Shown in pieces: positions 1 to 6,333 of a stretch of 17,240 nt of DNA. The notes beneath the pieces were generated by a model. It did no database searches, was not told the DNA's origin, and saw nothing but the letters and a program-made list of their open reading frames with translations. The position numbers were made by a program, and so were the translations under genes. The stretch is from an uncultured Collinsella sp. (GTDB lineage: Bacteria; Actinomycetota; Coriobacteriia; Coriobacteriales; Coriobacteriaceae): NCBI GenBank assembly GCA_902479205.1, contig CABSNX010000013.1, positions 1 to 17,240 of the forward strand, in the 5' to 3' direction. Within the stretch, counting starts at the first letter, position 1, and every line of letters begins with the position of its first letter.

Positions 1-439
1 CCTTCTTTTTGTTGAGGCCGCGCTTCTTGCGCACGATCTCGACGCGGTCCTCAAATGGCGCAGTCACCAGCACGGCGATGTGGTTGGGGTTGTTGCGCAG
101 CAGATAATCGGACAGACGGCCTTCGATAATGCAGCTCTCGGTCTCGCCCAGATCCAAAATCACTTGGCTCATCTTTTGGAACAACTTGTCCGAGTACGAA
201 CGCGCATCGTAGCGGTCGGGCAGAAACGCCATGTTCTCCACGGCCAGGCGCTCGTCGTAGGCGGCCATCTTGTCGAGCGACTCGCCCGCGCGCAGCGACG
301 CACGCACCAGCAGCTCGTTATCGTACAGCGGAATCCCCAGCTCATCGGCGAGGATACGACCAATCTCGTGGCCCTCGGCGCCAAAGTCACGCGCGATAGT
401 AATGACCACAGGACTCTTCTTGTTCTCCAGATCGCTCAT
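1..439 (-). CDS. Cytidylate kinase-like family protein (3' end outside the window)
   Basis: This minus-strand reading frame starts at ATG 439 and is still open at the window edge (146 codons visible). The N-terminus MSDLENKKSPVVITIARDFG continues with AEGHEIGRILADELG and IPLYDNELL. This matches the opening of the cytidylate-kinase-like family (PF13189), where an I(S/A)R-(E/D)-(Y/F)-G-x-x-G-x-x-IG segment forms the nucleotide-binding loop and is followed by an LA-ELG-IP-YD pattern. Later, EGRLSDYLL (about 106-114) and the Arg/Lys-rich stretch at about 132-146 fit the family's middle region. An AAAGGA Shine-Dalgarno just upstream supports the start. Family members are predicted nucleoside-monophosphate kinases, but their substrates are mostly unproven, so CMP kinase activity is not assured. 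The gene lies 48 bp downstream of the ABC permease gene, and a perfect palindrome fills most of that gap, so co-transcription is uncertain. Confidence 0.85.
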   Translation of the reverse strand, partial: MSDLENKKSPVVITIARDFGAEGHEIGRILADELGIPLYDNELLVRASLRAGESLDKMAAYDERLAVENMAFLPDRYDARSYSDKLFQKMSQVILDLGETESCIIEGRLSDYLLRNNPNHIAVLVTAPFEDRVEIVRKKRGLNKKK

Positions 440-455
440 CGCGATTCCTTTCTCT

Positions 456-486
456 ATGTGACAAAGGGACTGTCCCTTTGTCACAT
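456..486. repeat. Perfect 15-bp-arm palindrome with GGGAC core
   Basis: Arms 456-470 and 472-486 are exact reverse complements around a single T at 471. The outer arm reads ATGTGACAAA and the centre reads AGGGACTGTCCCTT. It begins directly after the stop codon of the ABC permease gene and ends before the ribosome-binding site of the kinase-like gene. No T-run follows on the minus strand, so a classic terminator is not clear. The centre is shared with the element at 5646-5680, so it is grouped with the window-wide GGGGAC family. Confidence 0.85.
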
Positions 487-487
487 T

Positions 488-1126
488 CTACGCTGCCACC
501 ATTCGCCTCTGATACGCTCTCACCAGCAACGAGATACCAAAGTTGAGCACAAAGTACATCGCAAACACCAGGCCGTAGAGCATAAGCACCTGCGACAGGT
601 CGATCGCATGGGCCATCACGACATTTGCCGTGTACATGAGCTCGGCCACGTTAATGCCCGAAAGATACGAGCTGTCCTTGATGACGGTCGTGCACTGGCT
701 AAACAGCGCCGGAATGATCGTCTTAAACGTCTGCGGCAGAATGATGTAGCGCATGGTGGCAAAGAAGCCGAAACCCTGGCTCTGCGCCGCCTCAAACTGG
801 CCGCGCGGAATCGAGTTGAGACCGCCGCGCACAATCTCAGCCATAACAGCGCTGGTGAACAGCGTAAAGGCGATGGTCGAAATCACAATGTCCAAACCCT
901 GCACCGTAAAGTAGATAAACAGGATCCACAGCAGGTTCGGCGTGCAACGGAACAGCTCGATATAGGCGCTCACCAAAATACGGAACGGGCGGGGCGCATA
1001 GCTCTTAACGAGCGCCAGCACCGTGCCAAAGATGAGCGAGAAAAAGATCGACAGCGCCGAGATCTCGATTGTCTTAACAAAGCCGCCCCAAATGTAGAGC
1101 AGGTTGGTCGCGTTGAAGATTTCCAT
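488..1126 (-). CDS. Amino-acid ABC transporter permease (GluD/HisM-like)
   Basis: A 212-residue polar amino acid permease with about five hydrophobic segments (roughly 12-40, 50-75, 78-100, 128-145 and 180-203). It would sit in the cytoplasmic membrane as half of a heterodimeric channel. The cytoplasmic EAA loop that docks the ATPase is clear at about 97-133, with EIVRGGLNSIPRGQFEAAQS followed by a G and then ILPQ. The start at 1126 is 3 bp past the upstream permease stop, and an AGGAGG site lies within the end of that gene, so the two are translationally coupled. The second permease shares the RGQ-(F/M)-EAAQSQGF signature. The length is normal for the family. The likely substrate is glutamate, glutamine or a related polar amino acid, inferred from the operon type and not from specificity residues. 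Confidence 0.93.
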   Translation of the reverse strand: MEIFNATNLLYIWGGFVKTIEISALSIFFSLIFGTVLALVKSYAPRPFRILVSAYIELFRCTPNLLWILFIYFTVQGLDIVISTIAFTLFTSAVMAEIVRGGLNSIPRGQFEAAQSQGFGFFATMRYIILPQTFKTIIPALFSQCTTVIKDSSYLSGINVAELMYTANVVMAHAIDLSQVLMLYGLVFAMYFVLNFGISLLVRAYQRRMVAA

Positions 1127-1129
1127 GCG

Positions 1130-1876
1130 CTAGGCCTCCTCTACGTTGTCGAGCCCAAGCTCGGCCAGGCTCACGCCGCGCGGACGCTCCTTGGAGCGGC
1201 GCTCGAGCCACTGCACCAGCATGGCGAGCGGAAAGCAGATGATGAAGTACATAAGGCAGCAGACGATGTATCCCTGCAGGTAACCGTACAGACTCACAAA
1301 GTTGTCGGAACGGTACATAAGGTCGCCGCCGGCCACAAGCGCCAGCACCGACGTATTCTTGACCAGGTTGAGCGCCTGGTTACACAGCGGCGGCAAAATG
1401 ATCTTGAACGTCTGGGGCAGCACGATGTACCAGTACGCCTGCGCGCGGGTGAAGCCTTGGCTCTGGGCCGCCTCCATCTGGCCGCGCGGAACCGCCTCGA
1501 TACCGGTGCGGATGACCTCCGAAATGTAAGCCGCGTGATACAGGCCCACGCCCAAGAAGCCCAGCACGAACGGCGCGATGCGCACCGGCTGGTCGGCACC
1601 GGTTATGGCCTGCAAAAACTGCGGACCGGCCATGTACATAAAGAGTACCTGCACGGGCAACGGGGTGTTCTGGTAAAACTCAACGTACACGCGGCTTATG
1701 GCGCGTAGCACGCGCGAACGGGTGGTAGAGAACACGCCCAGCAGTGTGCCCAGCACGAGCGACAGCAGCAGACCGGCAACGACCACCTGCAGCGTCACGC
1801 CAAAGCCCTCCCAGAAGGGCCCCATGTTTTGAAATGTCGTCGACCAACGGTCGGCGTCAAATAATCCTTCGAGCAT
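1130..1876 (-). CDS. Amino-acid ABC transporter permease (GluC/GlnP-like)
   Basis: A 248-residue polar amino acid ABC permease. The frame stays open upstream to 2059, but the first 61 codons of that longer frame overlap the binding-protein gene and are Arg/Pro-rich. The ATG at 1876 (MLEGLFDADRW) has an AAGGAAGG ribosome-binding site and leaves a 25-bp gap to the upstream gene, so it was chosen. Hydrophobic segments lie at about 22-50, 72-92, 98-120, 148-170 and 198-222. The EAA loop is at about 119-155 (EVIRTGIEAVPRGQMEAAQS followed by ILPQ-like VLPQ). A charged cytoplasmic tail of about 25 residues follows the last helix. It pairs with the downstream permease. Confidence 0.93.
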   Translation of the reverse strand: MLEGLFDADRWSTTFQNMGPFWEGFGVTLQVVVAGLLLSLVLGTLLGVFSTTRSRVLRAISRVYVEFYQNTPLPVQVLFMYMAGPQFLQAITGADQPVRIAPFVLGFLGVGLYHAAYISEVIRTGIEAVPRGQMEAAQSQGFTRAQAYWYIVLPQTFKIILPPLCNQALNLVKNTSVLALVAGGDLMYRSDNFVSLYGYLQGYIVCCLMYFIICFPLAMLVQWLERRSKERPRGVSLAELGLDNVEEA

Positions 1877-1901
1877 TTGATTCCTTCCTTGGACGATGCG
1901 C

Positions 1902-2777
1902 CTATACAAGACCCCAGGTCTTGACCTCTTGGTCGAGCCAGCCATCGGCCAGGCGATCGCAAACCACCTGATCGACCACGGCCGAAAGGTCGCAGCCCTT
2001 CTTGGTCGCCACGCCGTAGCCCTGCTCGCCAAACTTGACCTCGGGCTGTAGCAGCTCAACGGTCTCGTTCATGTAACCGGCCAACGTGGAGCGGTCCATG
2101 GCAAAGACGTCGATGTTGCCGGCGTCGAGCGAACTCTTGATGATGGGGTAGCCGCTAAAGGCCCTAAACTCGGGCTTGCAGCTAAAGCCGTTGTCCTTGA
2201 TCATCTGCTCGATCAGGCCCTGCGTGGTAGCACCCTGGCTCACGCCGATGACCTTGCCGTCCAGATCCTCAATCGAGGTAAAGCCCGAACGCTTCTTGAC
2301 CATGAGTCCAACGTAGTCGGTGCGGTACGGCGTCGAGAAATCCCAGCTCTTCTTGCGCTCGTCGGTGATGGTGTAGGTCGCCGCGACTACGTCAAGTTGG
2401 CCGTTATCGATCAGCGGGCCGCGTGTCTTGGGCGTTACATCGGTAAACTCGACAAGCTCCTGGGCGCGGGCCTCCTTGTAGCTCACGCCAAAGACGGCAG
2501 CGGCGATCTGGTAGCACAAATCGACTTCCATGCCCTCAAAGCGGCCCTTGGCGGTGTCGTAATAGCCATAGCCGGGAACGTCCTTCTTAACGCCGGCATT
2601 CAGATGGCCACGCGACTTGATGACCGCAAGCTTGGACCCCTTGTCGGAGCCCTCGCCGCTTGTGGAGTGGCCGCAACCGGTAAGCGCGGTCCCCGTCATC
2701 GCGAGCATGCCGGCGCCAGCCAGCTGCAAAAAGTGACGGCGCGACACGGCCGCCCTCGTCATATCCGTCATGTCCAT
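1902..2777 (-). CDS. Amino-acid ABC transporter substrate-binding lipoprotein (GluB/GlnH-like)
   Basis: About 291 residues of the family 3 solute-binding fold (PF00497). The N-terminus carries a twin-arginine-like motif SRRHFLQL (12-19), a short hydrophobic core, and a lipobox LTGC with the lipidated Cys at about 35. This predicts an exported lipoprotein on the outer face of the membrane, perhaps folded before Tat export. Family motifs include GRFEGMEVDLCYQIA, YTITDERKKSWDFSTPYR (which carries the ligand-contacting Arg region) and DLDGKVIGVSQGATTQG. The start is ambiguous between GTG 2780 and ATG 2777; further ATGs occur at codons 3 and 6 of the shorter form. The Shine-Dalgarno is weak and the gap to the ATPase stop is only 8 bp, so translational coupling is likely. 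It delivers substrate to the two downstream permeases. Confidence 0.93.
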   Translation of the reverse strand: MDMTDMTRAAVSRRHFLQLAGAGMLAMTGTALTGCGHSTSGEGSDKGSKLAVIKSRGHLNAGVKKDVPGYGYYDTAKGRFEGMEVDLCYQIAAAVFGVSYKEARAQELVEFTDVTPKTRGPLIDNGQLDVVAATYTITDERKKSWDFSTPYRTDYVGLMVKKRSGFTSIEDLDGKVIGVSQGATTQGLIEQMIKDNGFSCKPEFRAFSGYPIIKSSLDAGNIDVFAMDRSTLAGYMNETVELLQPEVKFGEQGYGVATKKGCDLSAVVDQVVCDRLADGWLDQEVKTWGLV

Positions 2778-2785
2778 CACCGCGC

Positions 2786-3517
2786 CTAGTGCAGAATCTT
2801 GGACAGGAACTCGCGGCAGCGCGGGTTCTCGGGGTTATCGAAGAAGTGCTCGGGCGTGCCCTCCTCCAGGATGCGGCCGTCCTCCATAAAGATGACGCGG
2901 TCGGCCACCTGGCGCGCAAAGCCCATCTCGTGCGTCACGCAGATCATGGTGATATCCTCCTGCGCAAGCTCAATCATAACGTCCAGAACTTCCTGGACCA
3001 TCTCGGGGTCGAGCGCCGAGGTCGGCTCGTCAAACAGGATGATGGGCTGCTTGGTGCACAGGGCACGGGCGATGGCGATGCGCTGCTGCTGACCACCCGA
3101 GAGATTCTGCGGATACTCGCCGGCCTTATGCGCCATACCGACGCGCTTGAGCGCGGCGATGGCGATCTCGGTCGCCTCCTCCTTGCTCTTCTTTTGCAGC
3201 TTGATGGGCGCGAGCGTCAGGTTGCCCAGCACCGTCATGTTGGGATACAGGTTGAACTGCTGAAACACCATGGAACTATACTTGCGAGCCATCTCCAGGT
3301 GATTCTTTTTGGTGAGCGGCGTACCGTCGATGACGACCTCGCCCGACGTGGGCTCCTCAAGATAATCGACACAGCGGATGAGCGTCGACTTACCCGAGCC
3401 GGAAGGCCCGATCATTACGAGCTTCTCGCCGCGCTTGACGGTGAGATTGATATCTTTGAGCACATGCAGGTCGCCAAAGTACTTGTTGAGATGCTTGATC
3501 TCGATCATGTCTGCCAT
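2786..3517 (-). CDS. Amino-acid ABC transporter ATP-binding protein (GluA/GlnQ-like)
   Basis: A 243-residue ABC ATPase with every catalytic element in place: Walker A GPSGSGKST at 38-46, Q-loop around FQQFNLYP at 85-92, signature LSGGQQQR at 139-146, Walker B IILFDEPTSALDPE at 159-172, and H-loop His196 in VTHEMGFA. The FQQFNLYP and EMGFAR sequences are typical of polar amino acid importers. It acts on the inner face of the membrane and powers the permease pair. ATG 3517 has an AAGGGA site 6 bp upstream; an in-frame ATG at 3508 is less likely. It is the first gene of the operon ATPase - binding protein - permease - permease, the same order as gluABCD in Corynebacterium. Confidence 0.95.
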   Translation of the reverse strand: MADMIEIKHLNKYFGDLHVLKDINLTVKRGEKLVMIGPSGSGKSTLIRCVDYLEEPTSGEVVIDGTPLTKKNHLEMARKYSSMVFQQFNLYPNMTVLGNLTLAPIKLQKKSKEEATEIAIAALKRVGMAHKAGEYPQNLSGGQQQRIAIARALCTKQPIILFDEPTSALDPEMVQEVLDVMIELAQEDITMICVTHEMGFARQVADRVIFMEDGRILEEGTPEHFFDNPENPRCREFLSKILH

Positions 3518-3552
3518 GAATGTCCCTTCCCTGCGTTTACACGAGTTGAACT

Positions 3553-3558
3553 ATTGTA
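3553..3558 (-). promoter_or_regulatory. Candidate -10 box for the amino-acid ABC operon
   Basis: On the minus strand this reads TACAAT, 35 bp upstream of the ATPase start codon. No convincing TTGACA-like box is found 16-18 bp further upstream. The motif ACGGAAAGAACC (3558-3569) recurs in near-identical form as CCGTAAAGAACC (3596-3607), about 38 bp apart. That spacing could suit a regulator that binds here. This rests on pattern only. Confidence 0.35.
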
Positions 3559-3633
3559 CGGAAAGAACCGCGTTTCCGCAGCCCACACTACATTCCCGTA
3601 AAGAACCCGCAACCTTCCACCCGCTCGTTGGCG

Positions 3634-3700
3634 CTCATTGGGGACAGACTTAAATGAGTACCTGCTCATTGGGCACTCATTTAAGCCTGTCCCCAATGAG
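3634..3700. repeat. GGGGACAG inverted-repeat pair, 26-bp arms
   Basis: Arm 3634-3659 and arm 3675-3700 are reverse complements with one substitution (T/C) across 26 positions, around a 15-nt spacer. Each arm is itself a small hairpin: CTCATT and AATGAG flank the core GGGGACAGACTT (GGGGACAGGCTT in the opposite copy). The spacer repeats GCTCATTGGGC, so alternative foldings exist. The element lies between the yqeY terminator and the ABC operon promoter region. Confidence 0.85.
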
Positions 3701-3711
3701 TGCCCAGCCCA

Positions 3712-3746
3712 GCAAAAAGGGGCGCGACCATGACGGCCACGCCCCT
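3712..3746 (-). terminator. Intrinsic terminator of the foldase-yqeY unit
   Basis: Read on the minus strand, AGGGGCG (3746-3740) pairs with CGCCCCT (3724-3718). Inside the loop, GGCC and GGTC can extend the stem with a wobble pair. The stem runs directly into TTTTTGC. It lies 28 bp past the yqeY stop codon, which is the expected position for a Rho-independent terminator. Confidence 0.85.
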
Positions 3747-3773
3747 CAACATCAACTATGTACCGCTCGGCCC

Positions 3774-4217
3774 CTACGCAAGCTTGGCGCCGACGATCTT
3801 TGCTGCGGCCGGCTTATCGAAGTTGCCGCCGGTGGCCTTGCCCAGAGCGCCCATGACCTGGCCCATCTGCTTCTTGGACGTGGCGCCCAGCTCGGCAATG
3901 ACCTGCTCGATCAGGGCCTCGAGCTCCTCGCCCGAAACCTGCGCGGGCAGCAGGCTCTCCAGAATCTTGACCTGCTCGGTCAGGTTGTCGGTACGCTCCT
4001 GATCGGTACCGGCCTTGATGGACATCTCCAGCGTCTCACTCGTCTGCTTAATCAGACGCTTGATCATGCTGTTGACGTCTTCCTCGGTCACGTCGCGGCG
4101 CTCGTTAACCTCGATATTCTTCACCTCGGCCTTAACCTGGCGAATGATAGACAGGCGAACCTTGTCCTTGGCCTTCATGGCCGCAATCATTTCCTTCTGC
4201 AGCTCTTCGTTGGTCAT
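3774..4217 (-). CDS. yqeY: GatB/YqeY domain protein
   Basis: A 147-residue YqeY-family protein (PF09424), mostly helical. Recognisable parts are MTNEELQKEMIAAMKAKDKV at the N-terminus, then RLSIIRQVKAEVKN, RRDVTEEDV and the C-terminal ATSKKQMGQVMGALGK block, which resembles the tail domain of the GatB amidotransferase subunit. Free-standing YqeY proteins are thought to act around tRNA or translation, but the exact role is not settled. The frame is open to an ATG at 4253, but the strong GAGGAGG site at 4226-4232 sits 8 nt before ATG 4217, and the resulting length matches the family. The gene follows the foldase gene by 54 bp and ends before a clear terminator. Confidence 0.93.
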   Translation of the reverse strand: MTNEELQKEMIAAMKAKDKVRLSIIRQVKAEVKNIEVNERRDVTEEDVNSMIKRLIKQTSETLEMSIKAGTDQERTDNLTEQVKILESLLPAQVSGEELEALIEQVIAELGATSKKQMGQVMGALGKATGGNFDKPAAAKIVGAKLA

Positions 4218-4225
4218 CTGCATAT

Positions 4226-4232
4226 CCTCCTC
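4226..4232 (-). promoter_or_regulatory. Ribosome-binding site that fixes the yqeY start
   Basis: GAGGAGG on the minus strand. Spacing is 8 nt to ATG 4217 but only 2 nt to ATG 4223, so 4217 is preferred. Confidence 0.85.
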
Positions 4233-4240
4233 AATAGCGT

Positions 4241-4266
4241 GGGCGGTACTCACGCGGGCACCGCCC
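4241..4266 (-). other. Intercistronic hairpin between the foldase gene and yqeY
   Basis: GGGCGGT (4241-4247) and ACCGCCC (4260-4266) are exact complements around a 12-nt loop. The hairpin fills most of the gap between the foldase stop codon and the yqeY ribosome-binding site. No T-run follows, so it is more likely an mRNA processing or stability element than a terminator. That role is inference. Confidence 0.6.
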
Positions 4267-4271
4267 CATGA

Positions 4272-5492
4272 TTACTTAGTCGTCGACGAATCGTCGGTCG
4301 AACTCTTGGTGACGCCCTTCAGACTCACGTTATAGGGTACGTCCTTGGGCATGGGGTTGACGGTGATGTCGGCATTCTTCTTGTACTGCTCCAGCCACTC
4401 GCTGTATGCAGTGCTGGCCGCCTGCGTCTTCACCACGTTGGAGACGTACTTCTTGATGGCCTTGGGCACCTGGTTGATGTCATCGACCTGATTATCGACA
4501 TGGAAGTAGTCGGTGCACTTGATGATGTGGTAGCCATAGGTCGACTCGACGACTTCGCTCACGTCGCCCTTGTTGAGTCCCTCGAGCGCCGTCTGATAGC
4601 TGTCGACGAAAGTGGTGAGCTTATCCCAGCCCACATCACCCTTCTTCTCCTTGGAACCGGTGTCCTCGGAGTACTGCTCAACGGCGTCCTCAAAGCTCAG
4701 CTCACCGGAGTTGATCTTGTCCAGGCACTCCTGCGCCTTGGCCTTGGCGGCAGCCTTGTCCTCGTCGGAGGCGTCGGAATCAACCTTGATCAGGATGTTC
4801 GACGAGCGGCGAGCATCGTTGTAGTTAGACAGATTCTCGTTGATGCAATCGACGATCTCGCTGTCCTTGGGCTTGCTCGTGGGCGCCACGGCATCCTTGA
4901 GTTTCTGCTGCGCCAGGCTCTCCTTGAGCGAATCCTTGTAGGTGTCCTCGGTATAGCCGTAGGTCTTGAGGGTCTTCTTAAAGGTCTTGGCACCACCCGC
5001 GCTCTTGCACGCGTCCTTCCATGCCTTCTCGACCTCCTCGTCCGACACCGTCACGCCGTTCTCCTTCTGTGCCTGTTGAAGCAGAATTTGCTGCGTGTAG
5101 GAGTCGATAAGCTGCTTGCGGTACTTCTTGGGCGTGAGGTCGTTGTCGACCAGATACTGCGCCCAATCCTCATCCTTGGTGTAGCCGTAGGACGTGCGCA
5201 TGCTCATGATCTGCTTGGTCACGGTGTCCTCGGTGAGGTTGGTGCCGTTGATAGTGGCAGCAACACCGCCGGTCAGCTTGTAGCCCGAGGTGTCCTCAGC
5301 CTGCGACATAAGGCCGGAGCACGCCATCGCCGAGACGGAAAGCAGCATCGCCAGCACGCCGATGACCACCAGAACGATCTTGACGGTCTTAGACACGTAC
5401 GTCTTGCGCTGCTTCTTGCGAGAGCTGGAGGCAGCGCGGGCCTGCTGCTCGGGCGTCGGCGCGGCCTCGGAGTTCTTTTTCTTATTTGCCAT
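4272..5492 (-). CDS. Membrane-anchored PrsA/SurA-type foldase with parvulin domain
   Basis: 406 residues from ATG 5492 (MANKKKNSEAAPTPEQ), which has a GAAAGG ribosome-binding site; the longer frame to 5591 adds 33 codons reaching into repeat sequence and is rejected. In order: a charged cytoplasmic tail (1-36, Lys/Arg-rich), one hydrophobic segment (about 37-57) ending at SAMAC-SG, a SurA_N/PrsA-like helical chaperone region (about 75-215) and a parvulin peptidyl-prolyl isomerase domain (about 227-329). The parvulin part shows NILIKV, a helix rich in Lys/Ala, LSFEDAVEQYSED, GDVGW and STYGYHIIKCTD. A helical tail and Ser/Thr-rich end follow. The Cys at 58 lacks a standard lipobox (AMAC), so this is more likely a signal anchor than a lipoprotein. 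It would assist folding of exported proteins outside the membrane. It is followed by yqeY. Confidence 0.9.
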   Translation of the reverse strand: MANKKKNSEAAPTPEQQARAASSSRKKQRKTYVSKTVKIVLVVIGVLAMLLSVSAMACSGLMSQAEDTSGYKLTGGVAATINGTNLTEDTVTKQIMSMRTSYGYTKDEDWAQYLVDNDLTPKKYRKQLIDSYTQQILLQQAQKENGVTVSDEEVEKAWKDACKSAGGAKTFKKTLKTYGYTEDTYKDSLKESLAQQKLKDAVAPTSKPKDSEIVDCINENLSNYNDARRSSNILIKVDSDASDEDKAAAKAKAQECLDKINSGELSFEDAVEQYSEDTGSKEKKGDVGWDKLTTFVDSYQTALEGLNKGDVSEVVESTYGYHIIKCTDYFHVDNQVDDINQVPKAIKKYVSNVVKTQAASTAYSEWLEQYKKNADITVNPMPKDVPYNVSLKGVTKSSTDDSSTTK

Positions 5493-5559
5493 AGTTGGCC
5501 TTTCGCATAACGAATCGAACAAACGCCATTGTGTCACAACGCGGCCCCCGCGACACGCT

Positions 5560-5600
5560 TGGTGCATTGGGGACAGGTTAATCTGCACCATTTTGGTGCA
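5560..5600. repeat. GGGGACAGG element with three alternating TGGTGCA arms
   Basis: TGGTGCA (5560-5566), its complement TGCACCA (5584-5590) and TGGTGCA again (5594-5600) occur in series. The first two arms enclose the core TTGGGGACAGGTTAATC; the last two form a tight hairpin with a 3-nt loop. The middle arm can therefore pair either way. It lies upstream of the foldase gene. A further GGGGACAG (5603-5610) follows without a matching arm. Confidence 0.8.
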
Positions 5601-5645
5601 AAGGGGACAGCTCTGGCACTTGGCAGTTGGGGACGTTCTTTATAT

Positions 5646-5705
5646 GCCGGCACTTGGGGACTGTCCCTTACTGCCGGCAGAAAAGGAACGTCCCCAAGTG
5701 CCGGC
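5646..5705. repeat. Two head-to-head GGGGAC elements sharing a GCCGGCA arm
   Basis: GCCGGCA (5646-5652) pairs with TGCCGGC (5672-5678) around CTTGGGGACTGTCCCTTAC. The same central arm pairs with GCCGGCA read from the minus strand (5705-5699) around a second core, GGGGACGTTCCTT. As a result 5646-5661 and 5690-5705 are also a perfect 16-bp inverted repeat. A degenerate unit with GGGGACGTTCTTT lies just before it (5621-5648). The cluster separates the EIIA-like gene from the foldase gene. Confidence 0.85.
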
Positions 5706-5716
5706 TCAGCCCCATC

Positions 5717-6181
5717 CTAGAAATGGCGGCGGATGGCGTCGACCATGCCCTGGGACGTGGTCTGGCCGAGCACGTCGGCTGCGGCATCGGCGTCCATAAA
5801 GATGTTCATGAGCGCCTGCAGGGCCTCGACCTGGCCGCCCGGCTCGGCGATGCCCAGATTAATGACGATCTGCGCCGGCACCGGAGCGCCCATGCCAGCC
5901 ATAGCGTTAAATGTCACGGGCGCGGTGGGCTTCACCACCGCGATATAGGGCTTGGTCACAAACCCCGGATCGGTATGCGGAATGGCAATGTTTGCCGCCG
6001 GCATGGCAAGGCCCGTGGGATAGGCATCCTCGCGCGTGAGAACGGCGTCGAGCCAACCGTCGGCAATGTAGCCACGTGGTGCAAGCTCGCCCTCGAGCCG
6101 CGCAAACACCTCATCCGGCGTCGCACACTCCCAATCAAAAAACACCAGCTCAGGCGTAAACAGCGCTTCGTTATCCGCCAT
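5717..6181 (-). CDS. PTS EIIA-like protein (PTS_EIIA type 2, GatA-like)
   Basis: A 154-residue single-domain protein of the PTS EIIA type 2 fold (PF00359). The phospho-acceptor site is intact: NIAIPHTDPGFV with His69, preceded by YPTGLAMP (55-61). GWLDAVLTREDAY and VINLGIAEPGGQVEALQALM fit the galactitol-type IIA subgroup. Such proteins accept phosphate from HPr and pass it to EIIB in the cytoplasm. No EIIB, EIIC, HPr or sugar-metabolism gene lies nearby, so it may serve a transporter encoded elsewhere or act in regulation. The start at ATG 6181 has GAGAGGTGA upstream. GGGGAC-type repeats flank it on both sides, and the purN terminator separates it from the purine genes, so it is probably its own unit. 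Confidence 0.87.
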   Translation of the reverse strand: MADNEALFTPELVFFDWECATPDEVFARLEGELAPRGYIADGWLDAVLTREDAYPTGLAMPAANIAIPHTDPGFVTKPYIAVVKPTAPVTFNAMAGMGAPVPAQIVINLGIAEPGGQVEALQALMNIFMDADAAADVLGQTTSQGMVDAIRRHF

Positions 6182-6210
6182 GCGCTCACCTCTCTCACCT
6201 AGCCATCGGG

Positions 6211-6244
6211 GACGTTCTTAAATGACTAGTCGTTAAAGAACGTC
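6211..6244. repeat. 34-bp palindrome of the GGGGACGTTC family
   Basis: The span reads as its own reverse complement except at two symmetric position pairs. It starts with GACGTTCTTAAATGAC, has TAGT at its centre, and is preceded by GGG, so the left half carries the family core GGGGACGTTCTT. The right half is altered to GCGAC. It lies between the purN terminator and the EIIA-like gene and may overlap that gene's promoter. Confidence 0.8.
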
Positions 6245-6254
6245 GCAGGTGACT

Positions 6255-6303
6255 ACCCAAAACAAAGGGTGGCCACGCGCGCCTTGGCGCCAATGACCAC
6301 CCT
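6255..6303 (-). terminator. Intrinsic terminator of purF-purM-purN
   Basis: On the minus strand AGGGTGG (6303-6297) pairs with CCACCCT (6272-6266). The loop is GC-rich with GGCGCC-type inner pairing, and the stem is followed by TTGTTTT. It lies 31 bp after the purN stop codon. Confidence 0.85.
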
Positions 6304-6333
6304 GACTACTCGGCTAAATTGTACTGTGCGCCG

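Noticed and set aside
80..1708. Plus-strand open frame of 542 codons across the kinase-like and permease genes
   Set aside because: It is antisense to three well-supported genes, is rich in His, Arg and Gln, and has no recognisable domain. Such frames are common opposite GC-rich genes.
4500..5510. Plus-strand open frame of 336 codons rich in Leu and Val opposite the foldase gene
   Set aside because: It looks like a membrane protein by composition, but this comes from reading Lys/Asp/Glu codons in reverse. The foldase has clear parvulin motifs and its own ribosome-binding site.
5560..5705. CRISPR array
   Set aside because: Units are inverted, not direct, repeats; the spacing is irregular and arms vary. 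No cas genes are present.
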